The position numbers were made by a program, and so were the translations under genes. This document shows positions 15,025-23,648 of a DNA stretch of 64,000 nucleotides, one piece after another; positions within the stretch are counted from its first letter, which is position 1, and each line of letters opens with the position of its first letter. Source of the DNA: Lactococcus garvieae (GTDB lineage Bacteria > Bacillota > Bacilli > Lactobacillales > Streptococcaceae); the NCBI RefSeq assembly GCF_016758115.1, contig NZ_WIVG01000005.1, forward strand, positions 1-64,000, written 5' to 3'. The notes under the pieces are model-generated. The model saw only the letters and a list, made by a program, of their open reading frames with translations. It was not told where the DNA came from and searched no databases.

Positions 15025-15420
15025 ATGGATAATGGAACAGATTTTGAAAATAAAATTATTGATGAAATTAAAAATTTGATTATTTCGGACAGCTCTTTGA
15101 CGTATGGTGAACGAAATACTTTTGATCGGTTTATTATAAAAATAGAACAAGGTGAATCTTTTGAAAATGCTGTGGGGAAGCTTTTAAAAAACTTAAAAAG
15201 ATTGGAAAATAAAGAAATCCAAGTTTCCGGTCTTACTCCTGGAGCAAAAAAAATCTTTGAGCAATTGTATGGTAAGTATGATATTCCTATAAAAACCGAT
15301 AATTATTCTGTTTTTACAGGCTCTGGTGCAGGTAGAAGATTAACAAATAAAGAACTAATTCAGGTTACTATATTCTTGGTTATTGTTATCTTAGCCTATA
15401 TCTTGTATCAAATATATTAA
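15025..15420 (+). CDS. Putative immunity protein with C-terminal membrane anchor
   Basis: This 131-residue protein lies 3 bp after the LXG toxin. The N-terminal ~105 residues are acidic and soluble. Residues ~110-129 (QVTIFLVIVILAYILYQIY) form one transmembrane helix, with no residues after it. There is no signal peptide, so the soluble part should face the cytoplasm (tail-anchored). Position and single-copy pairing indicate the immunity gene for the LXG toxin. The membrane anchor suggests the toxin acts at or near the membrane. No family is recognised. Confidence 0.6.
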   Translation: MDNGTDFENKIIDEIKNLIISDSSLTYGERNTFDRFIIKIEQGESFENAVGKLLKNLKRLENKEIQVSGLTPGAKKIFEQLYGKYDIPIKTDNYSVFTGSGAGRRLTNKELIQVTIFLVIVILAYILYQIY

Positions 15421-15530
15421 AAATAAGAGTATTGAGGGACTCCCCACATTTTTGTGTTGAGTAAATTCTAATGTTGTTAGTCTTTTTTGATTAACAGGTC
15501 AGATTTTGTATAAATGCTGTCATGTTATAG

Positions 15531-15595
15531 CATTTGATATTTTATGAAATAGATAGTCCTGTCTATGTTCTATTTGATATTTTAGCGAATAGACT
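15531..15595 (+). repeat. Direct repeat pair, 40-bp period
   Basis: ATTTGATATTTTA is perfect at 15532-15544 and 15572-15584, with flanking GAAATAGATA / GAATAGACT similarity. Two such sites near an integrase are typical of arm-type binding sites. Confidence 0.6.
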
Positions 15596-15734
15596 AAAGG
15601 TTTAATATCACGCGCATTTAAAACAGTATAGGCGCGTGAGTAACTGCTATGTGCAAAGCTGAACCACGTTAAAAGCTGAATAATAATCGCTGTGTTGTTT
15701 TATATAAATTAAATTCTATATATCATCTTTTTAT

Positions 15735-15754
15735 CTTGTATAAGTCCTTGCCTG
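15735..15754 (+). repeat. 20-bp direct repeat, copy 2
   Basis: This is identical to 6145-6164. It ends 28 bp before the integrase ATG. Confidence 0.7.
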
Positions 15755-15782
15755 GTATTAGTACAAAAGAAAGAGGTTGATT

Positions 15783-16973
15783 ATGAAAATAGAAACAATC
15801 ACAAAAAAAGACGGTACAACAGTGTACCGCACAGCAGTTTATCTTGGTGTTGATAGTCTAACAGGGAAAAAAGTCAAAACCTATGTCACTGCTAAAACAA
15901 AGAAAGCTTTAAAAAGTCTTTCTGATATAAAGATAGCAGAATTTGAACGAAACGGCAAGACTCGACTGAGGAAAAAAGTAGAGTTTGATAATTTCGAGAG
16001 CTTGGCCAATGCTTGGCTAGAGGACTACTTGCTTACAGTAAAATCAAATAGTCAAGCAATGATGAAATCACACTTTAAACGCTATATTATCCCTGCCTTG
16101 GGCAGTTATAAGGTTGAGAAGATAAGCGCACCGCTTTTACAGTCAATCGTCAATGACTGGGCTAAAAAAGCCAATACAGCTTCAATAAGTAAAGGGAAAC
16201 GCCCTGCGGGGGCTTCCTCTAACTATGGTGTCTTGTTGAACACTGTACAACGAATCTTAGACTATGCTTTTCAATTGGGGGTTATTTCAAATAATCCCGC
16301 TCGCATGGTTATTGCACCACGTTTAAAGGCGAGAGGGAAACAGAAGCTAAAATACTTGGATAAAAAGCAATTAAAAGCATTCCTTAATTATCTTGATAGC
16401 CTAGAGCAGACAGACAAGAACGTCTTTTCAGTTACCTTGTACAAGTTGTTACTTGATACAGGTTTGCGTATAGGGGAAGCCTTAGCCCTCAACTGGTCGG
16501 ATATTGATTATAATGACAATATCATCCATGTTAGTAAGACCGTTGACAGGCTGGGGAAAGTACAAGACAGCCCTAAGTCTAAGAGCGGTGTTCGTGATAT
16601 ATCTGTTTCTCAACGTACAATGCTTATGCTTAAGCAGTGGCAAAATAGGCAAAGAATCTTACACCAAAAGCATAGGCTATCCACTCATATTGTTTTTTCA
16701 TCATCAGTTGGTGGCTATCTGTCTAGGGGATGTGTATCTCGCACGCTAGATACTCACTATAAAAATGCAGGTCTAGCCCTCACAGGCTTTCATGCTTTCC
16801 GTCACACTCATGCAAGTCTTTTACTTAATGCTGGAGCAGATTATAAAGAAATTCAGCATAGATTAGGTCATGCAAAGATAGGGATGACAATAGACACATA
16901 CAGTCACCTTGCGCCCGATAAGGCAAAAGAGACGGCCTCGATTTATGAACAAGCGCTTAAAAATTTGGGGTAA
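15783..16973 (+). CDS. int: Tyrosine-family site-specific integrase
   Basis: This is a 396-residue protein. ATG 15783 is 6 nt after AAAGAGG; the TTG at 15777 lies too close. Domains in order: an N-terminal AP2-like arm-binding region (TKKDGTTVYRTAVYLGVDS, residues 5-60), a SAM-like core-binding domain (FESLANAWLEDYLLTVKSN, ~70-170), then the catalytic domain with R in DTGLRIGEALAL (~226), HxxR in HAFRHTH (~337-343), LGHAKIGMT and the Tyr in DTYSHL (~374). It resembles Tn916/phage Int of Gram-positive bacteria. It ends 6 bp before attR and should recombine the 28-bp core. Confidence 0.9.
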   Translation: MKIETITKKDGTTVYRTAVYLGVDSLTGKKVKTYVTAKTKKALKSLSDIKIAEFERNGKTRLRKKVEFDNFESLANAWLEDYLLTVKSNSQAMMKSHFKRYIIPALGSYKVEKISAPLLQSIVNDWAKKANTASISKGKRPAGASSNYGVLLNTVQRILDYAFQLGVISNNPARMVIAPRLKARGKQKLKYLDKKQLKAFLNYLDSLEQTDKNVFSVTLYKLLLDTGLRIGEALALNWSDIDYNDNIIHVSKTVDRLGKVQDSPKSKSGVRDISVSQRTMLMLKQWQNRQRILHQKHRLSTHIVFSSSVGGYLSRGCVSRTLDTHYKNAGLALTGFHAFRHTHASLLLNAGADYKEIQHRLGHAKIGMTIDTYSHLAPDKAKETASIYEQALKNLG

Positions 16974-16978
16974 AACTC

Positions 16979-17006
16979 AAAAGGTTCATAAAAAGTGTCA
17001 TAAATT
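16979..17006 (+). repeat. attR: right 28-bp direct repeat
   Basis: This is identical to attL (782-809) and follows the integrase stop by 5 bp. Beyond it lies the chromosome leading to comX. Confidence 0.8.
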
Positions 17007-17031
17007 GATAAAGTACATCATTCTACAATAT

Positions 17032-17073
17032 AAGCTAGGGGCTTAACAAAGCCGTCTCTAGCTGTTTTTTCTA
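17032..17073 (+). terminator. Terminator after the integrase and attR
   Basis: AGCTAG...CTAGCT encloses GGCTT-aaca-AAGCC and is followed by GTTTTTT. It insulates comX from island transcription. Confidence 0.65.
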
Positions 17074-17237
17074 TTAAGTTTCCTTATTTATTTAAGAAAT
17101 AAAAATAATTTGATAATCATTTTTACGCGAAGCTATGGTATTCTACTGTTAGGAGTAGAGATAAAAAAGAGGGAGGAAATTTATCATATAGTTAGTGATT
17201 AAAAGGTATTTGAGAATTAGAGAGGAGATGGAGGCAG

Positions 17238-17726
17238 ATGCTGAATAATAACTTGGATAAGGAACAGTTGGAAGAAATATTTCATTCGGTTCAACATATT
17301 GTATGGAAGAACAGTCATTTAATTAAGATAAATCTTTGGACAATGGATGATTATCGACAGGAAGGACGTTTGGTTCTCTATAAATTGCTTGAGGATGGTG
17401 TGACTCATGAAAAACTATATTGTCATTTTAAAGTACGGTATAAACAAAGACTAATAGATATAAAAAGAAGAGAGCGAGCGTTTAAGCGGGGTTTTGACTG
17501 TGGGAGTGGTCTGGATATATACGAGTGTTCAGATGCCTTGGAAGGTAAAGCTGACACTCCTGAACACATGTTGATTTCAGCAACTCTGCTCGAAGAGGTT
17601 CTTCAACGTTTGAGTTTGAGATATCGTAAGTTACTGAAAAACCATCTGTCAGGCGGTGAATTACATAGGATGGAAAAGTATCGTTTAAAAGAGAAAATAA
17701 AGCAAATATTATATGAAAAAGAATAA
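17238..17726 (+). CDS. comX: ComX competence sigma factor
   Basis: This 162-residue protein has GGAGATGGAGG before ATG 17238. It has ComX landmarks: HLIKINLWTMDDYRQEGRLV (sigma region 2; compare the LWELSDWDQEG pattern of streptococcal ComX), then CHFKVRYKQRLIDIKRRERA, and a region 4-like HTH in the last 50 residues (LLEEVLQRLSLRYRKLLKNH). ComX directs RNA polymerase to the late competence (DNA uptake) genes. Length is usual for Lactococcus (about 163 aa). The island ends about 230 bp upstream, so comX keeps only that much native upstream DNA. No frameshift is seen. Confidence 0.85.
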   Translation: MLNNNLDKEQLEEIFHSVQHIVWKNSHLIKINLWTMDDYRQEGRLVLYKLLEDGVTHEKLYCHFKVRYKQRLIDIKRRERAFKRGFDCGSGLDIYECSDALEGKADTPEHMLISATLLEEVLQRLSLRYRKLLKNHLSGGELHRMEKYRLKEKIKQILYEKE

Positions 17727-17962
17727 CCTTTGCGACAAGCCTGATAAACTTAGGAACGTAATTTTTGATGAAAATAAATTATTTTAATAAAGGTAAGCAA
17801 GCTTTTACGGTTTTAGAATAAAATAATACTAGAGTCACCGTTTCATTCTCATAATTTTTTGTGCATTTATCGTGCCAGATAAAGCTTGTAAAGAAAGTTT
17901 TGCCTAAATTGTGATATAATTACTTTATTAGTGAATAAAAAAATATAGGAGATTTCCAGAAA

Positions 17963-19159
17963 ATGGCAAAATTGACTGTTAAAGATGTAGATCTTAAAGG
18001 TAAAAAAGTTCTTATTCGTGTGGACTTTAATGTCCCACTTAAAGATGGTGTAATTACTAATGATAACCGTATTACTGCAGCTCTCCCAACAATCAAGTAT
18101 GTACTTGAACAAGGTGGACGTGCAATCCTCTTTTCACACCTCGGTCGTGTTAAAGAAGAAGCAGACAAGGCTGGAAAATCTCTTGCTCCAGTGGCAGCAG
18201 CTTTGAGTGAAAAATTGGGCAAAGAAGTTGTCTTCCCAGGTACTACACGCGGTGCTGAGTTGGAAGCTGCTATCGCTGAATTGAAAGATGGCGATATCTT
18301 GCTTGTTGAAAATACTCGTTTTGAAGACGTTGACGGTAAGAAAGAATCTAAAAATGATCCTGAACTTGGTAAGTACTGGGCTTCGCTTGGAGATGGTATC
18401 TTTGTAAATGATGCATTTGGTACTGCTCACCGTGCACATGCTTCAAACGTAGGTATTTCTGCAAACGTTGATAAAGCAGTAGCCGGTTTCTTGCTTGAAA
18501 ATGAGATTGCCTATATTCAAGATGCTGTTGAAAATCCAGTTCGCCCATTTGTAGCAATCCTCGGTGGTTCAAAAGTTTCAGATAAAATCGGTGTTATTGA
18601 AAACTTGCTTGGTAAAGCAGATAAAGTTATCATCGGTGGTGGTATGGCTTATACATTCTTCAAAGCACAAGGCATCGAAATTGGTGATTCTTTGGTTGAA
18701 GAAGATAAGCTTGACTTGGCCAAAGAATTGCTCGAAAAAGCAGACGGTAAACTTATCTTGCCAGTAGACTCAAAAGAAGCTAACGCTTTTGCTGGTTATA
18801 CTGAAGTAAAAGATACTGAAGGTGAAGCAGTTGATCCAGGTTTCCTCGGTCTTGATGCCGGTCCTAAGTCAGTAAAACGTTTTGCTGAAGAACTTAAAGG
18901 AGCTAAAACTGTTGTTTGGAATGGTCCTATGGGTGTCTTTGAAAACCCTGACTTCCAAGCTGGTACTATCGGTGTAATGGATGCAATCATCGCGCAACCA
19001 GGCGTGAAATCAATTATCGGTGGTGGTGACTCAGCAGCAGCAGCAATCAACCTCGGTCGTGCAGATAAATTCTCATGGATTTCTACAGGTGGTGGAGCTT
19101 CTATGGAACTTCTTGAAGGTAAAGTTCTTCCAGGGCTTGCTGCTCTCACAGATAAATAA
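17963..19159 (+). CDS. pgk: Phosphoglycerate kinase
   Basis: This 398-residue glycolytic enzyme transfers phosphate from 1,3-bisphosphoglycerate to ADP. Landmarks: RVDFNVPL (20-27), SHLGR (59-63), [20 protein letters not shown] (~318), and the nucleotide-loop GGGDSAAA (~352). The ribosome binding site AGGAG lies before ATG. An extended -10 TGATATAAT lies about 40 bp upstream. Codon use is biased as for a highly expressed gene. A hairpin terminator follows (19200-19228), so it is monocistronic. Confidence 0.97.
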   Translation: MAKLTVKDVDLKGKKVLIRVDFNVPLKDGVITNDNRITAALPTIKYVLEQGGRAILFSHLGRVKEEADKAGKSLAPVAAALSEKLGKEVVFPGTTRGAELEAAIAELKDGDILLVENTRFEDVDGKKESKNDPELGKYWASLGDGIFVNDAFGTAHRAHASNVGISANVDKAVAGFLLENEIAYIQDAVENPVRPFVAILGGSKVSDKIGVIENLLGKADKVIIGGGMAYTFFKAQGIEIGDSLVEEDKLDLAKELLEKADGKLILPVDSKEANAFAGYTEVKDTEGEAVDPGFLGLDAGPKSVKRFAEELKGAKTVVWNGPMGVFENPDFQAGTIGVMDAIIAQPGVKSIIGGGDSAAAAINLGRADKFSWISTGGGASMELLEGKVLPGLAALTDK

Positions 19160-19199
19160 TCACATGAAAAATAAACCCTCGTCTTGTCAGACAGATTAT

Positions 19200-19228
19200 A
19201 GCTGAAGTCTTTTGACTTTGGCTTTTTT
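19200..19228 (+). terminator. pgk terminator
   Basis: AGCTGAAGTC-tttt-GACTTTGGCT is followed by TTTTTT. Confidence 0.75.
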
Positions 19229-19404
19229 CTATAGTCGAATGATGAATAAGGAGAGGGATAGGGGTAAAGGAAGTAGGCCTATAAATTTCCTGTGTCTTGA
19301 TTTAAATTAATAAATGAAATGACAAGGTTTTTATCTGAGGGCAGTAAGCATTGTATGACGTAAATAGGCTGCCTTTAAATTGAGGGATGAACGACTTTTT
19401 TTGA

Positions 19405-19416
19405 TACAATAATATC
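19405..19416 (+). promoter_or_regulatory. Extended -10 immediately before a start codon (leaderless)
   Basis: TGATACAAT (19402-19410) ends 6 nt before the ATG at 19417 and no ribosome binding site exists, so transcription should start at the ATG. Confidence 0.55.
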
Positions 19417-20586
19417 ATGAAGAAAATCACAGTAAAAAAACAGGCAGCAATAAAACTTCGTCGTACTTTTCCGTTAATTGTTGCGGATGATTTGAAGTTT
19501 CTTCCAAAAGAAGATTCTTTTGTTGACTTTGTTGATGAGAAGGAAAACTTTTTGGGGAGAGGATACTTATCCAAGCAAAATAAGGGGGCAGGCTGGGTCT
19601 TAACCCAAGCACAAGAGGACATCAATCAAAGTTTTTATAAAAGAAAGTTTGAGAATGCCAAAAATGACCGACTTTCTTTTTTTCAAGATGAGTTGACAAC
19701 AGCATTTCGCTTATTTAATGGTGAAGGTGATGGTTTAGGCGGGGTAACTGTCGATTATTATGCAGGTTATGCTGTCTTTAGTTGGTACAATGCTTTTATT
19801 TATGCACAAAGTTCAGATATTATCGCTGCTTTTCAGTCCGTTTACCCAGAAATTAAAGGAGCTTATGAGAAAATTCGCTTTGAGGGGCTGCACTTTGAGA
19901 GTCGTTTTCTCTATGGTCAAGCAGCTCCAGAGCCTTTAGCGGTAAAGGAAAATGGTGTTACTTATGCAACTTATCTGAATGAGGGCTTAATGACCGGTAT
20001 TTTCTTGGATCAGAAAAATGTTCGAGGAGCTTTGGCAAATGGTTTAGCTGTGGGTAAGACACTTCTTAATATGTTCAGTTACACGGGTGCTTTTTCTGTA
20101 GCAGCTGCCTTTGGTGGGGCTAGCCAAACAACCTCAGTGGATCTAGCAAAGCGTTCTTTGGACAAAACACGTGAACAGTTTGAAATGAATGGTATTGCCC
20201 CAGAAACTCAAAAAATATATGTCATGGATGTCTTTAACTACTTTAGCTATGCCAAGAAAAAGGAGTTGTGCTATGACATTGTTGTCTTGGATCCACCAAG
20301 TTTTGCACGAAATAAGAAAAAGACCTTTTCTGTTGCTAAAAATTATGGAGAACTGGTTCAGCAATCTGTGGACATCTTGAATAATAATGGCCTTTTGATT
20401 GCTTCTACAAATGCTGCGAATATCGGTCGGAAAAAGTTTAAAAAAATGGTTCAAGAGTCTTTGGAAGATAAAGGTGTAAGTTACGTTATTTTTCAAGAGG
20501 AACACTTGCCTTCAGATTTTAAGGTGTCTCAAACGTTTCCAGAAGGTGACTATCTTAAGGTCTTATTTATCCAGATAAAAAAATAA
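19417..20586 (+). CDS. Class I SAM-dependent rRNA methyltransferase (RlmI-like)
   Basis: This is a 389-residue protein. An N-terminal PUA-like domain (FVDEKENFLGRGYLSKQNKG) is followed by an RlmI/YwbD-type methyltransferase: NMFSYTGAFSVAAAFGGA (motif I, ~215-232), and VVLDPPSFARNKKK (~287-300), the DPPSF motif shared with m5C rRNA methylases. E. coli RlmI makes m5C1962 in 23S rRNA; the target here is by homology only. The gene appears leaderless. It ends in a strong terminator at 20623-20672. Confidence 0.85.
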   Translation: MKKITVKKQAAIKLRRTFPLIVADDLKFLPKEDSFVDFVDEKENFLGRGYLSKQNKGAGWVLTQAQEDINQSFYKRKFENAKNDRLSFFQDELTTAFRLFNGEGDGLGGVTVDYYAGYAVFSWYNAFIYAQSSDIIAAFQSVYPEIKGAYEKIRFEGLHFESRFLYGQAAPEPLAVKENGVTYATYLNEGLMTGIFLDQKNVRGALANGLAVGKTLLNMFSYTGAFSVAAAFGGASQTTSVDLAKRSLDKTREQFEMNGIAPETQKIYVMDVFNYFSYAKKKELCYDIVVLDPPSFARNKKKTFSVAKNYGELVQQSVDILNNNGLLIASTNAANIGRKKFKKMVQESLEDKGVSYVIFQEEHLPSDFKVSQTFPEGDYLKVLFIQIKK

Positions 20587-20622
20587 GATTTGAAAGTGGC
20601 TGGGCCGACGGCCTTGAAAATG

Positions 20623-20672
20623 AAAAATGCTTAACCATATGCATAAGAATGCAGAGATTAAGCATTTTTTTA
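20623..20672. terminator. Long hairpin terminator
   Basis: AAATGCTTAA and TTAAGCATTTTTTT pair across a 27-nt loop. Confidence 0.7.
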
Positions 20673-20784
20673 ATACGTTTTGAGTAAAATCGGTTAAAGT
20701 CTACTTTTGTCTCAAAAAGGAAATATATCAGTGGCCAATGCCGTACTGATACTAATCTCTCTTTTCTTAAAGTTTAGGGTTATA

Positions 20785-21819
20785 TTATATAGGCAAGAAA
20801 CTGCTTACTATAATCAAGAAAATCAGAAGAACAAGCCCAATAACCCAAAATTTATTGTGGGAGAGTAGTGCGGCATATTCACGAATGAGTGCTGTTGGTA
20901 AGAAATAGAAGGCAGTTGGAGCACCAACACCTTCCGCCTTAAGATGGACCCTCCGAGCATATAAACGTGCTCGAAGTACATGATAGTTATTCGTTGAAAA
21001 AATAATAACAGGATGCCGTTTATTATATTCAGAATGGTGTTGCCAATCCTCCTCAATAAGACGCTTTGAGAAAAGCATGTTTTCATAAGTTGTTGTTGAC
21101 TGGTCTTCCATGATAATATTTTCTTCAGGAATATTTTGAGACAGGAGATATTTTTTCATAGCAAATGCTTCGGAAACGGGCTCATCATCACCTTGCCCAC
21201 CACTGACAATAAATTTAGAAGCAGTATTTTTATAAAAATACTCAATTCCCTTGTCTAAACGACTTTTTAAAAGCGGCGGAACCTCTTCGCTAGAAATTCC
21301 TGATCCAAGGACGATAATGTAGTCAATTTGTTTTTTTACTGGGAACATCTGATACATCCAAGAATAAAGCAAGTAGGCCATGAAGATGAAAGTAAGAGTT
21401 AAATCAAGCAGCAAGAAGAATATTAAAATAATGCTGAGAAATAAAGGAACATTTATAAGCCCTGATACCAATACTAAGAAGAGAGGGAAGCTGACAATGA
21501 GATTCAGTCCTAAAGCAGCAGAAAGTTTGGCAGTCAGACTTTTTCCTTCTCTGGTCCGCATCGTTTGTGAGTTTAGGATGAGATAAATACAAAGAGCTAA
21601 AAAAACCAAAGGAATGAGAAAATAAAATATTCCCAGAGAAATCGTGGAGCCGTGAGTCGTTTTCTCATCAAGAAATGCTAGTCCCAAGAGCAGAAGGGTA
21701 AAGAAAGAGAGCATTAGACCTGCAGCTAAAAGTAGTCCACCTATGATGCTTCGATCTTTAAATCTTATAAGCAGATAACCTATGGCAGCAATGACTAGAA
21801 AGAACATTAAATAAAACAT
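20785..21819 (-). CDS. YdcF/ElyC-family membrane protein (DUF218)
   Basis: This is a 344-residue protein. ATG 21819 is chosen because TTGGAGGATATA directly precedes it. Five hydrophobic segments fill the first ~150 residues and one more closes the C-terminus (FWVIGLVLLIFLIIVSSFL). The DUF218 domain between them has IIVLGSGISSEEVPPLLKSR, then VSGGQGDDEPVSEAFAMKKY and MEDQSTTTYENMLFS, the usual conserved blocks. Family members (SanA, ElyC, YdcF) affect envelope integrity; the chemistry is unsettled. It stands alone and convergent to the methyltransferase gene. Confidence 0.85.
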   Translation of the reverse strand: MFYLMFFLVIAAIGYLLIRFKDRSIIGGLLLAAGLMLSFFTLLLLGLAFLDEKTTHGSTISLGIFYFLIPLVFLALCIYLILNSQTMRTREGKSLTAKLSAALGLNLIVSFPLFLVLVSGLINVPLFLSIILIFFLLLDLTLTFIFMAYLLYSWMYQMFPVKKQIDYIIVLGSGISSEEVPPLLKSRLDKGIEYFYKNTASKFIVSGGQGDDEPVSEAFAMKKYLLSQNIPEENIIMEDQSTTTYENMLFSKRLIEEDWQHHSEYNKRHPVIIFSTNNYHVLRARLYARRVHLKAEGVGAPTAFYFLPTALIREYAALLSHNKFWVIGLVLLIFLIIVSSFLPI

Positions 21820-22537
21820 TATATCCTCCAATAACTAAGTCCAGTATAACATGTTTACAAGCTTTGAAACTAGAATTTTGTATTGTTTTAAACATCTTGA
21901 AAAAATTTACCACGGACCTGCAAATAGTTACAAAATTTTATGACGTAACTGTCTTAAAAGTGCTTGGAAAAGGTATTTTCTTTGACTTAATGAGAATAAA
22001 ATGAAGGGAAGGAAACAAAATAGATCTACTTGTGGATGATTGCAAGTAAAAGATGAGAGTACCAGACATCAGCTTTCAAAAATGGACATATAATATTCAG
22101 ACGAGGACAAAAAAGAAAAGCACCCGTCTACTGTGCTTTTTAAGGTATAAGAAACATTGATAAGTTATTTATGCAGCTGCCTTTATGCTTGATAAGGCAT
22201 CTAACAAAAATGTTTTAAAAATCTCAGTATATAAGTCGGGGCTACTGGAAAGGAGTTGGGGCAAAAGTCGGTTTTTGATCAGTTTTAGCAAAAATAGAAA
22301 AAACAAAAATGCTCAATCAGGGCATTATCTGCCGAAATTTAGCGTTTTTTTCATTATTTTGGACTTTTGCCCCAGCCTCTTTTTATACGACATATAGATA
22401 TAATTCTATTTTTATTGCACAATATATTGTGTTTTAAAAAATATGTAAAGTTTTTCAGCAGACTCATATAAGTCTGGGATTTTTTTCTTTTAAAATATTT
22501 TATATTTTTTCTAAATAAACAATCGGGCATGTCTTAT
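21820..22537. other. Intergenic stretch with terminators and a palindromic element
   Basis: No gene is supported. It holds a terminator (22116-22143, AAAGCAC...GTGCTTTTT), the 134-bp palindromic element (22249-22382) and another hairpin (AGACT...AGTCT with T-run near 22461-22490). Confidence 0.5.
22249..22382. repeat. MITE-like element with 21-bp inverted ends
   Basis: The ends are AAAGGAGTTGGGGCAAAAGTC (22249-22269) and its near-perfect complement (22362-22382). The interior is AT-rich and non-coding. Such small palindromic elements are often transposase-mobilised repeats. Confidence 0.5.
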
Positions 22538-23521
22538 TTAAATCAAGTTACAACTGTTCCCATCCATCTTTTTATCCTTTAAATTCAAGAAACTATAGGT
22601 AGTTTCGGAAAAATATTCTTCACCAGCTTTAAGCATAACTTTTTCTAAGTTATTAGCTGGGTATTGTGTTTCAAAAGTAATTCCAGAATATTTTGGTTTA
22701 TTCTCGAAATGTATTTGTGGCTGATTCAAGGTAAATACGACAGCTGCAGGTAATGTGGTATTTATTTTAACAGCTCGTCCACTTTGAGGATGACTGATTA
22801 TCCCTACTTTTTTCTTGTCTAATGAAAAAGTAGTGTCTAAACCATCAAAAGTGCTTAAATTTTTTAATGATTTTCCATCTAAATCTGAAAAATCAAGTAT
22901 ATCATCCTTTGTGATTTTGGAACTGCCGATAATTACTTTTTCTGTATTTTCTACAAAATATTGATTGCTTGAGAGATAAAGAGTGTGACTTTCAACAGTC
23001 TCTTGATTGTTTCCGCTCAAATTAAAATAGATATGATTGGTTGGGTTGAAATGAGTCTTTTTGGTCGCAGTAGCCGATATAGTCATTTTTAGCTGCAAAT
23101 GCTGATTGATAGAATAAATGACCTTTACTTTCAAATGGTTTTCAAGATCGTTTAAAGTAAAGATAAGCTGGGTTTCATCTGGTAATTCATCAATTTCAAA
23201 GTCCCAAATTTTCTTATCGTATCCAGTATTTCCACCATGGAAATGATAAGGTGGTCTGTTTACTTCGAGAGAGGTATCATTAATTTCATAGCGACCAGCT
23301 AAAGGACCAATGATACTCCCTGAAAAAGTTCTGTTTTTTATCCAGTACTGTCGTGAATGAGGGGCTAGTGTTATATTTTCCAAATTACCCATACAATCTG
23401 AAAATTTTATTTCAAAGATAGAGGCACCGAGACTTGCAAAAGTTATTTCAAATTTATCACGGATATTAAACGTGATAAAATCAATGCTTTCTTTTGTTTT
23501 CTCTACAGAATAATTAATCAT
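22538..23521 (-). CDS. Aldose 1-epimerase-family protein (mutarotase)
   Basis: This is a 327-residue protein with AAGGAG before ATG 23521. GalM landmarks: RPPYHFHGGNTGYDKKIWDF (~80-100), FNPTNHIYFNLSG with the catalytic-type His (~160), and GITFETQYPANN with the catalytic Glu (~290). It interconverts alpha and beta anomers of an aldose or a sugar derivative. It faces away from the catabolic genes starting at 23649, sharing their intergenic control region. The exact sugar is unknown. Confidence 0.8.
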   Translation of the reverse strand: MINYSVEKTKESIDFITFNIRDKFEITFASLGASIFEIKFSDCMGNLENITLAPHSRQYWIKNRTFSGSIIGPLAGRYEINDTSLEVNRPPYHFHGGNTGYDKKIWDFEIDELPDETQLIFTLNDLENHLKVKVIYSINQHLQLKMTISATATKKTHFNPTNHIYFNLSGNNQETVESHTLYLSSNQYFVENTEKVIIGSSKITKDDILDFSDLDGKSLKNLSTFDGLDTTFSLDKKKVGIISHPQSGRAVKINTTLPAAVVFTLNQPQIHFENKPKYSGITFETQYPANNLEKVMLKAGEEYFSETTYSFLNLKDKKMDGNSCNLI

Positions 23522-23612
23522 ATTTTTACTCCTTTTTTATAATCATAACATATTGTTGAATTTTATTTTCATAAAGATTGACACATTTTGAAAGAAATGC
23601 TATTACATAAAA

Positions 23613-23626
23613 TGTAAGCGCTAACG
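23613..23626 (+). promoter_or_regulatory. cre-like site (CcpA)
   Basis: TGTAAGCGCTAACG matches the catabolite-responsive element consensus TGWNANCGNTNWCA except for its last base. It sits 23 bp before the start of the FAD oxidoreductase gene. A LacI/GalR-family operator would look similar. Confidence 0.65.
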
Positions 23627-23648
23627 AAAAAGCAAGGAGTAAATGATA

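Larger units (their letters stand above)
15421..15782. other. Repeat-bearing gap before the integrase
   Basis: No gene is seen in this 362-bp gap. It holds a 40-bp-period direct repeat (15531-15555 and 15571-15595), the inverted pair CACGCGC/GCGCGTG (15609-15615, 15632-15638) and the second 20-bp repeat (15735-15754). These fit integrase arm-type sites or operators for the integrase gene. Confidence 0.5.
782..17006. mobile_element. Integrated phage-satellite-like island (PICI-like), 16.2 kb
   Basis: The segment is bounded by a perfect 28-bp direct repeat (782-809 and 16979-17006), the expected result of site-specific integration. The tyrosine integrase ends 6 bp before the right repeat. Inside are a Cro/CI-like divergent switch, a leftward operon with Rha, HTH proteins and a SF3-like replication protein, an ArpU-like regulator, and two cargo modules: type IIB restriction-modification and an LXG toxin. 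No capsid, tail, portal or terminase gene is visible and there is no conjugation machinery, so a phage-inducible chromosomal island or similar satellite is the best fit; a decayed prophage is the main alternative. Confidence 0.75.

Noticed and set aside
782-17006. Integrative conjugative element
   Set aside because: No relaxase, coupling protein or VirB4-like gene is present; the switch and replication genes fit a phage satellite better.
18134-19149. Long antisense frames across pgk
   Set aside because: They come from the biased codons of pgk; no ribosome binding sites or promoters.
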